This document shows, piece by piece, positions 1 through 6,371 of a stretch of DNA of 7,852 bases. Each line of letters opens with the position of its first letter. Within the stretch, counting starts at the first letter, position 1. The DNA is from Ignavibacteriaceae bacterium. GTDB lineage: Bacteria; Bacteroidota; Ignavibacteria; Ignavibacteriales; Ignavibacteriaceae. The position numbers and the translations under genes were made by a program. The notes under the pieces were generated by a model. That model saw only the letters and a program-made list of their open reading frames with translations. It was not told the DNA's origin and did no database searches. The stretch spans positions 1 to 7,852 of the forward strand of contig JARLHB010000088.1 in assembly GCA_031292465.1 (NCBI GenBank). Reading direction: 5' to 3'.

Positions 1-1
1 A

Positions 2-370
2 AAAGTATTTCCGGAAGAAGAAATATTTGCTGATAAAATTTTTCACACTTTTTACAATACATATTTCCGCATATTGAATAATATGGGTGTGGGAATGGGA
101 AGAGGTGAATGCCAGGTTATTAGAAAAGCTGTTTTCAACAAACTTTGCGGATACAATGAAAAGCTTGCTGCGGGTGAAGATTTTGATCTATTCAAGAAAA
201 TAAGAAAATACGGTAACATACTGTTTGCAACAGAGATTTGTGTATATGAGTCGCCAAGAAGATTTAGAAAATTCGGTTACAGGGGCGTTACATTTTCGTG
301 GATGAAGAACAGCCTTTCTGTAATTTTTAGAAATAAATCACTTTCTAAGGAATGGGAGCAGGTAAGATAA
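2..370 (+). CDS. Glycosyltransferase family 2, C-terminal part (5' end outside window)
   Basis: The frame is open from the left edge, so this is the last 122 residues of a longer protein and its true start lies upstream; a TTG at 74 is internal. The visible part has the second half of a GT-A glycosyltransferase. A GRGECQVIRKAVFNKLCGY stretch (nt 98-154) is followed by GEDFDLF with the Glu-Asp pair at nt 176-181, matching the acidic motif that in GT2 enzymes supplies the acceptor-side base. After this comes a KKIRKYG helix and a conserved-looking YESPRR segment. The family moves a sugar from a nucleotide-sugar donor to a lipid or glycan acceptor at the cytoplasmic face of the membrane. No membrane segment is visible in the C-terminal tail. 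The gene ends 3 bases before the Wzi-like outer-membrane gene, which suggests a shared transcript and a role in surface polysaccharide or glycan synthesis. Donor and acceptor cannot be told from this fragment. Confidence 0.8.
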   Translation, partial: KVFPEEEIFADKIFHTFYNTYFRILNNMGVGMGRGECQVIRKAVFNKLCGYNEKLAAGEDFDLFKKIRKYGNILFATEICVYESPRRFRKFGYRGVTFSWMKNSLSVIFRNKSLSKEWEQVR

Positions 371-373
371 ATT

Positions 374-2026
374 ATGAAGAAATATGCTATCATATTTATA
401 CTGTTTACATGCGTTGCATTTGCACAAAATGATTATGTGGATGTTGATAATTCCGTTTATAACTTTCTTGAAAGAATGGATGCGCTACACATAATAAACG
501 GTTATAATTCATTGGAATTACCTAAACCAAGAAAGGATGTTGTAAAGTACTTAAAGGAAGTTATAGCATCCCAGGAAAAACTTGATGCAACCGACCGGCA
601 GATACTTCAGGATTTAAAAATAGAATTTGAATACGAACTATTTGGCACTCTTAATAACTCGCAATCGATGATTGGCCATGAATCTTATGATTTATTTTCT
701 CAAAAAGCGAAATATTTGTACTACTATACTGAACCGGGACGAGCAGATTTATTTGTTAATCTAATCGGCGAAGGTGAAGGTATATTTAAAAACGATTTCC
801 AGTATCATAACAATCTTTCTACAACTCTTGGTGTAATAGGCGGAGAAATAAAAGGTTCATTTCTCAATCATTTTGGCTTTTCTTTAACAGCAACAAACGG
901 TAATGTATTTGGCAATAAGGAAGTTGCAGCCTTAAGGGACGATATACGCCAGAACTTTAAATTTAATGAAAGAAGCAATGAAGCTTTCTTTGATGAAACC
1001 GAAGGCTATTTAACTGCCGATTTTGATATGCTCAGGGTAAAATTTGGCAGAGACAGAGTAAGAATAGGTTACGGTCCTATGAAATCAATTATTGATGACT
1101 ATGCGCCTGCATTCGATTATCTTGGCTTTAATATCAATTATAAGTTCTTTACATATTCCTATTTCCATGGCAAACTTCTGGGAGAAACAGTCTTTCAGCC
1201 GGACTCAATATCAGGCGGAATAAACCAGGTGGGTGAAAAATATATAGGTTACCACAGAATCGGGTTTGATATTTCAGATGAATTAAATATTGGCGCAGGT
1301 GAAATGATTATTTACGGCGACAGGTCGCTTGATTTTTCATACCTGAACCCATTTGCATTTTATAAATCAATTGAACATGCAAACCAGGACAGAGATAATT
1401 CCTTCCTGTTTTTTGACGTAAGCGATAAATCAATTAAGGGAATGAAAATATTTGGTACCCTTTTAATTGATGATATAGATTTCTCCAAAATTGGCACAGG
1501 TTGGTATGGAAACGAAACCCTTTGGGATTTAGGAGTATTTTCTTCAAACCTGTATAATATAATCCCAGCGGACTTGACATTTGAGTATACGATGATATCC
1601 CCATATGTTCACACTCACCGCACCGGCAGCAGTAATTTTACGAACAATGGTTACGATTTAGGTTCAAGCCTTAAGCCGAACAGTGAACTATTTCTTGGTG
1701 AAATTACATACAGGCTTAATTACAGAACAAATATCGATTTAAGCTTTAAATATATTCTCCACGGCGCCAATCCTGTATTGCCGGACGGCACTATTATTAA
1801 TGTAGGCGGCGATGAAACATTAGGACACCGTACGTTTGACTCAAATAATTCCAAATTACTTAACGGTGATATGGAATACTCACGTATTACAAGTGCTTCT
1901 TTAACTTATGAACCTGTAAAACAATACTTTATTATATTCAAATTGGCTTATTTGAATGAATCGCTTCAGAACTCGGTTATAACCAATCAACTCCAAAGCT
2001 ATTTAACATTATCCGTTAAATTATAA
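374..2026 (+). CDS. Probable outer-membrane beta-barrel protein, capsule assembly Wzi-like
   Basis: This 550-residue protein has a clear Sec signal peptide: MKK, then a hydrophobic core at residues 4-16, with likely signal peptidase I cleavage after AFA at 17. Residues about 18-90 are helical and polar, with a segment like the N-terminal region of Wzi-type proteins. The rest is rich in alternating aromatic and polar stretches and Gly/Asn turns, as in a transmembrane beta barrel. The segment at 224-250 (FGRDR, then GYGP, then a DDYAPAFDYLGF region) resembles the central part of the Wzi family (PF14052), whose E. coli member holds capsule polysaccharide at the cell surface. The preceding glycosyltransferase gene, 3 bases away, fits a surface-polysaccharide role. 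Family assignment is by remembered pattern and is moderate; a generic porin-like barrel is the alternative. The start is well placed by the signal peptide, although only a weak AGGT (360-363) precedes it. The last residue is Leu rather than the usual barrel-terminal Phe. Confidence 0.62.
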   Translation: MKKYAIIFILFTCVAFAQNDYVDVDNSVYNFLERMDALHIINGYNSLELPKPRKDVVKYLKEVIASQEKLDATDRQILQDLKIEFEYELFGTLNNSQSMIGHESYDLFSQKAKYLYYYTEPGRADLFVNLIGEGEGIFKNDFQYHNNLSTTLGVIGGEIKGSFLNHFGFSLTATNGNVFGNKEVAALRDDIRQNFKFNERSNEAFFDETEGYLTADFDMLRVKFGRDRVRIGYGPMKSIIDDYAPAFDYLGFNINYKFFTYSYFHGKLLGETVFQPDSISGGINQVGEKYIGYHRIGFDISDELNIGAGEMIIYGDRSLDFSYLNPFAFYKSIEHANQDRDNSFLFFDVSDKSIKGMKIFGTLLIDDIDFSKIGTGWYGNETLWDLGVFSSNLYNIIPADLTFEYTMISPYVHTHRTGSSNFTNNGYDLGSSLKPNSELFLGEITYRLNYRTNIDLSFKYILHGANPVLPDGTIINVGGDETLGHRTFDSNNSKLLNGDMEYSRITSASLTYEPVKQYFIIFKLAYLNESLQNSVITNQLQSYLTLSVKL

Positions 2027-2027
2027 C

Positions 2028-2033
2028 AGGAAG
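2028..2033 (+). promoter_or_regulatory. Shine-Dalgarno site of the S41 protease gene
   Basis: AGGAAG lies 10 bases upstream of the ATG at 2044, in the 17-base gap after the Wzi-like gene. It is the best ribosome-binding sequence in the window and supports this start; most of the other genes rely on weak sites or on overlap with the gene before. Confidence 0.5.
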
Positions 2034-2043
2034 TTTCAGTTAT

Positions 2044-3657
2044 ATGAAGCTGGGAAAATCAAATATTTCTTTTTCTATCCTTATTCTTACTATTGGAATA
2101 ATTCTTGGGATACTGATTCAAAAAGTTTTTTCCGATGATAATTTACGGGATAGCATACTAAAATTTAATGATGTCCTTACTTATGCCGATAAGTATTATG
2201 TCGATAAAGTAGATTCTGAAAAGCTGGTAACAGCCGCAATAAACGGTATGTTAAGCAAGCTTGACCCGCATTCCGTATATATACCGGCAAAACAAATGCA
2301 GTCTGTAGAGGATTCTTTCCGGGGAGATTTTGAGGGAATCGGCGTAGAATTCCAAATATTAAATGACACGCTTACCGTTGTTTCACCAATTTCAGGGGGA
2401 CCGAGCGAGGCTCTTGGTATACAGTCCGGTGATAAGATATTAACAATAGACAATAAAAGCGCTATCGGATTAAACGATGATGATGTAAGATCAAAATTGC
2501 GTGGCAGGTCAGGCACAAAAGTTAGTATCACGTTATCAAGGTTTGGCATCAAATCACCCGTGAAATATGAAATTACGAGGGCAAAAATACATTTGCATTC
2601 CGTTGATTCCCACTTTATGTATGATCATGAAACAGGTTATATTTCCTTATCGAGATTTTCAGAAACCAGCTTTGATGAGATAAATAAAAGCCTTTCAGAT
2701 TTAAAAACCTTGGGTATGAAACAATTAATCCTTGACTTACGAAATAACCCCGGCGGACTATTAAACCAGGCTGTTGATATTTCTAATCTGTTCATTTCCG
2801 ACAATAAAAAAATTGTTTATACAAAAGGCAGGCGTTCGGAATTCAATGAAGAATATGATGCCACTAAAAAAGCTCCATACAAGGATCTCCCGGTCATTAT
2901 ACTTGTAAATTCAGGCAGCGCTTCTGCAAGCGAAATTGTTGCTGGTGCAATGCAGGATTGGGACCGGGCATTAATTGTTGGCGAAACTACATTTGGCAAA
3001 GGGCTTGTACAAAAGCAGTTCCCTTTGCAGGATAATTCAGCGCTTCGTTTGACAATTGCAAGATATTATACTCCTTCAGGAAGATTAATACAAAGGGAAT
3101 ATGAAAACCTGAAAGATAAAGACGAGTATTTTAAAGAAGCAGGAAAGAGCAATGAAAAAGGCGGCGACAACATCAGCCATACTGCTGAAAAAGATTCATC
3201 AAGGCCTAAATTCAAAACAGCAGATGGCCGCACAGTTTACGGCGGTGGAGGAATAACTCCTGATTTTATAGTTAAAACCCCGGACCTTTCTGATTATACC
3301 ATTTCCTTATTAAAAGAAAATATATTATATCAGTTTATTCTTTACTACCTTGAAAGTAATAAAAAGAAAATTGAAGCCGAATACGGAAACAAAATGAATG
3401 ATTTTGTAAAGCAATTTTCTTTTAGTGAAAAAGACATAAAAGACTTTAGCGAATTTTCGAAAAGCAGGAAGGTCAATTTTTCAGCCAAAGACTTTCAGAA
3501 AGATAAAGATTATATTACCGCCCGGTTAAAAGCCGAAATTGCCAGAACATTTTGGAAAGAAGACGGCTGGTACCGTATAATGGTAGATAATGATGGCCAA
3601 TTTAAAAAGGGCATAACCCTATTTAGTGAAGCAAGGAAACTTGCCAAATCAAAATGA
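2044..3657 (+). CDS. ctpA: Carboxy-terminal processing protease, S41 family (CtpA/Prc type)
   Basis: This 537-residue serine protease cleaves periplasmic proteins near their C-termini. Residues 8-29 form one N-terminal hydrophobic helix (signal anchor), placing the enzyme in the periplasm. A PDZ domain spans about 88-166, with the GIGVEF and GDKILTIDN hallmarks that bind substrate C-termini. The peptidase core follows: GYISLSRF (198-205), LILDLRNNPGG (228-238), then NSGSASASEI (289-298), where Ser294 is the expected nucleophile. Asp305 and the TFGKG Lys319 complete the site; the Ser-Lys spacing of 25 is the same as in E. coli Prc (430/455) and algal D1 protease (372/397). A polar, Lys-rich insert (about 352-390) precedes VYGGGGITPDF (398-408). 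A helical tail of about 120 residues ends the protein, a length usual for FCB-group members as I recall them. The stop overlaps the next start as ATGA, implying translational coupling with the DUF3108 gene. The physiological substrate is unknown. Confidence 0.95.
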   Translation: MKLGKSNISFSILILTIGIILGILIQKVFSDDNLRDSILKFNDVLTYADKYYVDKVDSEKLVTAAINGMLSKLDPHSVYIPAKQMQSVEDSFRGDFEGIGVEFQILNDTLTVVSPISGGPSEALGIQSGDKILTIDNKSAIGLNDDDVRSKLRGRSGTKVSITLSRFGIKSPVKYEITRAKIHLHSVDSHFMYDHETGYISLSRFSETSFDEINKSLSDLKTLGMKQLILDLRNNPGGLLNQAVDISNLFISDNKKIVYTKGRRSEFNEEYDATKKAPYKDLPVIILVNSGSASASEIVAGAMQDWDRALIVGETTFGKGLVQKQFPLQDNSALRLTIARYYTPSGRLIQREYENLKDKDEYFKEAGKSNEKGGDNISHTAEKDSSRPKFKTADGRTVYGGGGITPDFIVKTPDLSDYTISLLKENILYQFILYYLESNKKKIEAEYGNKMNDFVKQFSFSEKDIKDFSEFSKSRKVNFSAKDFQKDKDYITARLKAEIARTFWKEDGWYRIMVDNDGQFKKGITLFSEARKLAKSK

Positions 3658-4481
3658 TGCGAACAATAATAGTACTGTCTGTCGCTTTTGTAATCGGTTT
3701 TATTGCGTATGAATACGTAAATGCAGGTACGCGCGAATATACTGTTAACTTCGCATCGGATAAAAATTTAGAAGTGGGCGAAGAACTGACCTATGTGGTA
3801 AGTTACACGTTCATTAAATTTGGCGAAATTAAGATAATAGTAAAAGGTAAAAAAGTTGTTGACGGCATGAATTATTACAGTACCGTAGCTTATATGGATT
3901 CATATTCAGGGATCCCCTTTGTTACTCTGCACATGATTTATGAAACTACGATGAATGCAAAGTATTACTCGGTCTTTTTCCGCGGGATAGTAAAAAAAGA
4001 AGAATACACAACTTTTACCGAATATTACACAGATTACACAAAAGATAAAACAAGGATAAAAAAAGGTAAGATTAAGCCTTATCAGTTATGGACAGATTCA
4101 ACTACCTCCACAAAGCAGGAATTCCAGGACGGCCTTTCAATATTATATTTTGCAAGAATATTCAGTGGAAGCGGTAAAACTGTTAGCCTGCCGTGTTTTG
4201 TTAATGAGAAAAGAAGTATAACCAACATGACTTCATATACAGCGGTTACAGGCGTCTCAATAGATGCTGTGGACTACGATGTATCTTGCGTAAGGCTTGA
4301 CGGGACAATGAATTTTGTAAGTGTCTTCGGATTGACCGGATATTTTGAAGGTTGGTTCTCGAATGACAGCGCCTCTATACCAATAGTGGCGAAATTAAAA
4401 GTGATAATTGGTAACGTTAGAGTTGAACTAAAATCATGGAAGAAAAGCGGATGGATGCCTCCGAGATTAAAAAAAAGTTAG
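3654..4481 (+). CDS. Exported DUF3108 domain protein
   Basis: This 275-residue protein has an N-terminal hydrophobic stretch (residues 4-19) ending in VNA at 22-24, a good signal peptidase I site, so it is probably periplasmic or envelope-associated. The mature part reads as a beta-rich DUF3108 (PF11306) domain. It opens with VGEELTYVVSYTF (41-53) followed by GEIKIIVKG, has an acidic/aromatic middle, and closes with FEGWFSNDSASIPIVAKLKV (231-250) and IGNVRVELKSW (252-262). That closing pattern of a W-x-S-x-D turn, an I-P strand and an I-G strand is typical of the family. Only two cysteines (181 and 212) are present, so a single disulfide is possible. The family has no established biochemical function. 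The start is shared with the protease stop (ATGA), and a second ATG follows at 3657; either gives the same signal peptide. The coding end runs up to 46 bases into the carbonic anhydrase-like gene. Coupling to the protease suggests a shared envelope task, which is inference only. Confidence 0.8.
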   Translation: MMRTIIVLSVAFVIGFIAYEYVNAGTREYTVNFASDKNLEVGEELTYVVSYTFIKFGEIKIIVKGKKVVDGMNYYSTVAYMDSYSGIPFVTLHMIYETTMNAKYYSVFFRGIVKKEEYTTFTEYYTDYTKDKTRIKKGKIKPYQLWTDSTTSTKQEFQDGLSILYFARIFSGSGKTVSLPCFVNEKRSITNMTSYTAVTGVSIDAVDYDVSCVRLDGTMNFVSVFGLTGYFEGWFSNDSASIPIVAKLKVIIGNVRVELKSWKKSGWMPPRLKKS

Positions 4482-5020
4482 ATGAAGAGATAAAACTTTT
4501 TCCCTACCTTAAATCATATCCTAAATTATCAGAAAACGTTTTCTTAGCTTCCGGCGCTAAAATAATTGGCGATGTTGAAATTGGGCCGGATTCAAGTGTT
4601 TGGTACAACACAGTAATTAGGGGAGATGTTAATTATATTAGAATAGGTTCTTTGACTAATATTCAGGATTGCAGCATGTTGCATGTGACAAGCGGCAAGT
4701 ACCCATTGAATATAGGCAATATGGTGACAATCGGGCACTCTGTTACACTGCATGGATGTACAATTAAGGATTTATGCTTAATTGGGATGGGTGCTGTTGT
4801 ATTAGACGGCGCTGTGGTAGAAGAAAAGGCTTTAGTAGCTGCAGGTTCAGTGGTTAAGCCGAATTTTGTCGTACCGGGCGGTAAATTAGTTGCCGGAGTT
4901 CCTGCAAAAATTGTTCGCGATTTAACTGATATTGAGTTAAATGATTTTGAAAAATCAGCTTTACGTTATAAAAAATATACAGAGATTACAATAGAATCCT
5001 TAAGGAATATAAGTAAGTAA
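4436..5020 (+). CDS. Gamma-class carbonic anhydrase-like hexapeptide-repeat protein
   Basis: This 194-residue left-handed beta-helix protein of the gamma carbonic anhydrase/YrdA/PaaY group is expected to be a cytoplasmic trimer with metal at subunit interfaces. Hexapeptide-type repeats run from about residue 38 to 157. The metal-site histidines are visible as His83 (MLH), His101 (TIGH) and His106 (TLHG). The Arg62-Asp64 pair and Asn75-Gln77-Asp78 correspond to Arg59, Asp61, Asn73, Gln75 and Asp76 of Methanosarcina Cam. The loop after His83 is short and lacks the Glu84-type proton shuttle, and Val65 replaces the Cam Glu62, so this is a CamH-like form; real CO2 hydration is not assured. A helical tail (164-190) follows the helix, as usual. 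The start is ambiguous. ATG 4436 overlaps DUF3108 by 46 bases; Met6 at 4451 has GGAAG (4438-4442) 8 bases upstream and would give 189 residues. The next gene begins one base after the stop. Confidence 0.88.
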   Translation: MEEKRMDASEIKKKLDEEIKLFPYLKSYPKLSENVFLASGAKIIGDVEIGPDSSVWYNTVIRGDVNYIRIGSLTNIQDCSMLHVTSGKYPLNIGNMVTIGHSVTLHGCTIKDLCLIGMGAVVLDGAVVEEKALVAAGSVVKPNFVVPGGKLVAGVPAKIVRDLTDIELNDFEKSALRYKKYTEITIESLRNISK

Positions 5021-5021
5021 A

Positions 5022-5891
5022 ATGTTTTTAAGATTTTGGGGTACAAGAGGTTCAATACCGGTACCCGGTAAGAGTACACTTAAGTATGGGGGAAATACTC
5101 CTTGTGTTGAGCTTCGGACAAGTGATAATCAATTAATTATTTTAGATGCCGGAAGCGGATTAAGAGAACTTGGCAAATCTTTGGTCCAAAATGGCGGGGA
5201 TAAATCCATACATATTTTTATAAGTCATTACCATTGGGATCATATTCAGGGAATCCCTTTTTTTATGCCGTTATATGAAAAGGGAAAGGATATTACGTTT
5301 TATGGCGAAGGCTGCAGCAACAAAAAGGTAAAAGAAATTCTTGGCTACCAAATGACCGCTAATTATTTTCCTATTAATTTGGATGAAGCCGGGTCTAAAA
5401 CGAAATTTATAGAAATTAAAACCGATTCCGTTTACCAAATAGGCAATGTTAAAGTTGAGACAAGACGTGCAAATCATTCATCCCCTACGATATCTTATAA
5501 GTTCACGGAGGGCAATAAAAAGATAGTCTATATGACAGACAATGAACTGCATGCCCATGACTCACAAGATGACATATCCGGTGTGAAAATACTTGATAAA
5601 TATAAAGAATTGGTCGAATTTTGCAGCGATTGTGATTATTTGATACACGATTCCATGTATGATGAGATTTCTGTCTTAAATAAAAAGGGCTGGGGGCATA
5701 CAGGAAATATTACTTTGGCATATTTCAGTATACTTGCAAAGGTTAAAAACCTCGTTTTATTCCATTATAACCCGGATTATTGTGATGAAAAGATAGATGA
5801 TTTGCTAAAAGAAACACTTTCCGTTTTGAATAGTGAAAATTCTACTATAAATTGCGTCGCTTCAAAAGAAGGAATGTGTATAGAACTATAA
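5022..5891 (+). CDS. Metallo-beta-lactamase-fold hydrolase (PhnP/phosphodiesterase-like)
   Basis: This 289-residue MBL-fold protein has an N-terminus (FWGTRGSIPVPG, residues 5-16) typical of the single-domain MBL group related to PhnP and RNase Z-like enzymes. Metal-binding motifs are intact: HYHWDH gives His69, His71, Asp73 and His74; His152 lies in the NHSSP motif; Asp173 is in MTDNE; and His248 (LFHYNP) is the last ligand. A GWGHT motif at 223-227 is also conserved in this subgroup as I recall it. A dinuclear Zn phosphodiesterase or hydrolase is therefore expected in the cytoplasm; no signal peptide is seen. The substrate is not known. Cyclic-nucleotide, nucleic-acid or phosphonate-ester hydrolysis are all possible from the family. 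The start is one base after the carbonic anhydrase-like stop, with an AAGGA (5002-5006) too distant to be a good ribosome site, so translation is probably coupled. The gene ends with tandem TAA stops placed in the loop of a small hairpin. Confidence 0.88.
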   Translation: MFLRFWGTRGSIPVPGKSTLKYGGNTPCVELRTSDNQLIILDAGSGLRELGKSLVQNGGDKSIHIFISHYHWDHIQGIPFFMPLYEKGKDITFYGEGCSNKKVKEILGYQMTANYFPINLDEAGSKTKFIEIKTDSVYQIGNVKVETRRANHSSPTISYKFTEGNKKIVYMTDNELHAHDSQDDISGVKILDKYKELVEFCSDCDYLIHDSMYDEISVLNKKGWGHTGNITLAYFSILAKVKNLVLFHYNPDYCDEKIDDLLKETLSVLNSENSTINCVASKEGMCIEL

Positions 5892-5909
5892 TAAGTTCTA
5901 AAAATTTTA
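5881..5909 (+). promoter_or_regulatory. Stop-codon hairpin with embedded TATAAT, upstream of ybeY
   Basis: TAGAACT (5881-5887) and AGTTCTA (5894-5900) form a perfect 7-bp inverted repeat around a 6-base loop that carries the tandem TAA stops of the hydrolase gene. A second short palindrome (5899-5909) and a broken T-run (TTTTATTT, 5905-5912) follow. The stem is AT-rich and the T-run is interrupted, so as an intrinsic terminator it is weak. The same bases contain TATAAT (5887-5892), a perfect sigma-70 -10 hexamer, but I see no matching -35 at 16-18 bases. It could be a promoter for ybeY-smg-topA, a transcript 3' end or processing site, or chance in AT-rich sequence. Confidence 0.3.
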
Positions 5910-5927
5910 TTTGGAATCGTACGTAAC

Positions 5928-6371
5928 GTGGTTAAAAACTTACAAGTCAATATAGGCGGTATAGCAGTCCTAAACAAGAAAAGTGTCCATAATTTAGTCC
6001 ATTTCTTAAAAAATGAATTAGATTTTGATATTTCATCACTTCCCATAAATTTTATTCATTCAGATAAAATAACGGAAATCAACCAGGATTATCTGAAACA
6101 TTACTTTTCTACAGATATAATAACCTTTAATTATACCGGAGATCATAAGTTATTAGACGGTGAACTTTATATTTCTTTAGAAGATGCCGATTTTAATGCT
6201 AAAAAGTACGGTGTTCCTAAAAAATACGAGTATTTCAGGCTGGTAATACATGGTATTTTGCATCTGCTTGATTATGATGATCTTAGGAAAAGTGATAAAT
6301 TAGTGATGAAGAAACTAGAAAATAGTATGTTGGAAATGTTCATAAAACAGTTGAAAATCAAAAGAAATTAG
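5928..6371 (+). CDS. ybeY: Endoribonuclease YbeY (rRNA maturation factor)
   Basis: This 147-residue protein is of the YbeY/UPF0054 family, which acts in 16S rRNA 3'-end maturation and ribosome quality control in the cytoplasm; E. coli YbeY has 155 residues. Family landmarks occur in order. INFIHSDKITEINQDYL (40-56) is the strand and helix before the TDIITFNY motif (62-69, usually TDVLSF). GELYISLEDA (78-87) and YFRLVIHGILHLLDYDD (102-118) follow. The metal motif is usually H-x3-H-x5-H. Here His108 and His112 are present, but the third position, 118, is Asp. I recall Asp at this place in Bacteroidota-type YbeY (HGLLHLCGYKD), so the gene is probably functional with a clade-type site. The start is GTG at 5928, 36 bases after the hydrolase stop, with no good Shine-Dalgarno and no in-frame alternative upstream that fits better. 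The stop abuts the smg start with no gap. Confidence 0.92.
   Translation: MVKNLQVNIGGIAVLNKKSVHNLVHFLKNELDFDISSLPINFIHSDKITEINQDYLKHYFSTDIITFNYTGDHKLLDGELYISLEDADFNAKKYGVPKKYEYFRLVIHGILHLLDYDDLRKSDKLVMKKLENSMLEMFIKQLKIKRN

Noticed and set aside
74..76. TTG as a start codon for a 98-residue protein
   Set aside because: The same frame is open to the left edge and reads as the continuous body of a glycosyltransferase, so this is an internal Leu.
2196..2552. 118-codon open frame on the - strand within the protease gene
   Set aside because: It lies wholly inside a clear S41 protease coding region, in antisense, with no recognisable domain; it is a shadow.
2817..2999. 60-codon open frame on the - strand over the protease active-site region
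   Set aside because: Antisense to the conserved catalytic Ser segment; coding constraint on the + strand explains it.
5056..5070. Perfect 6-bp inverted repeat (TACCGG-TAC-CCGGTA) near the 5' end of the hydrolase gene
   Set aside because: It encodes part of the conserved SIPVPG motif of the family, so the repeat is most simply a by-product of coding.
5271..5477. 68-codon open frame on the - strand within the MBL hydrolase gene
   Set aside because: Low-complexity hydrophobic translation with no family features, fully covered by a real gene.
5777..6046. 89-codon - strand frame spanning the gap before ybeY
   Set aside because: It overlaps the ends of two confident genes, has no ribosome site or recognisable domain, and its composition looks like antisense translation.
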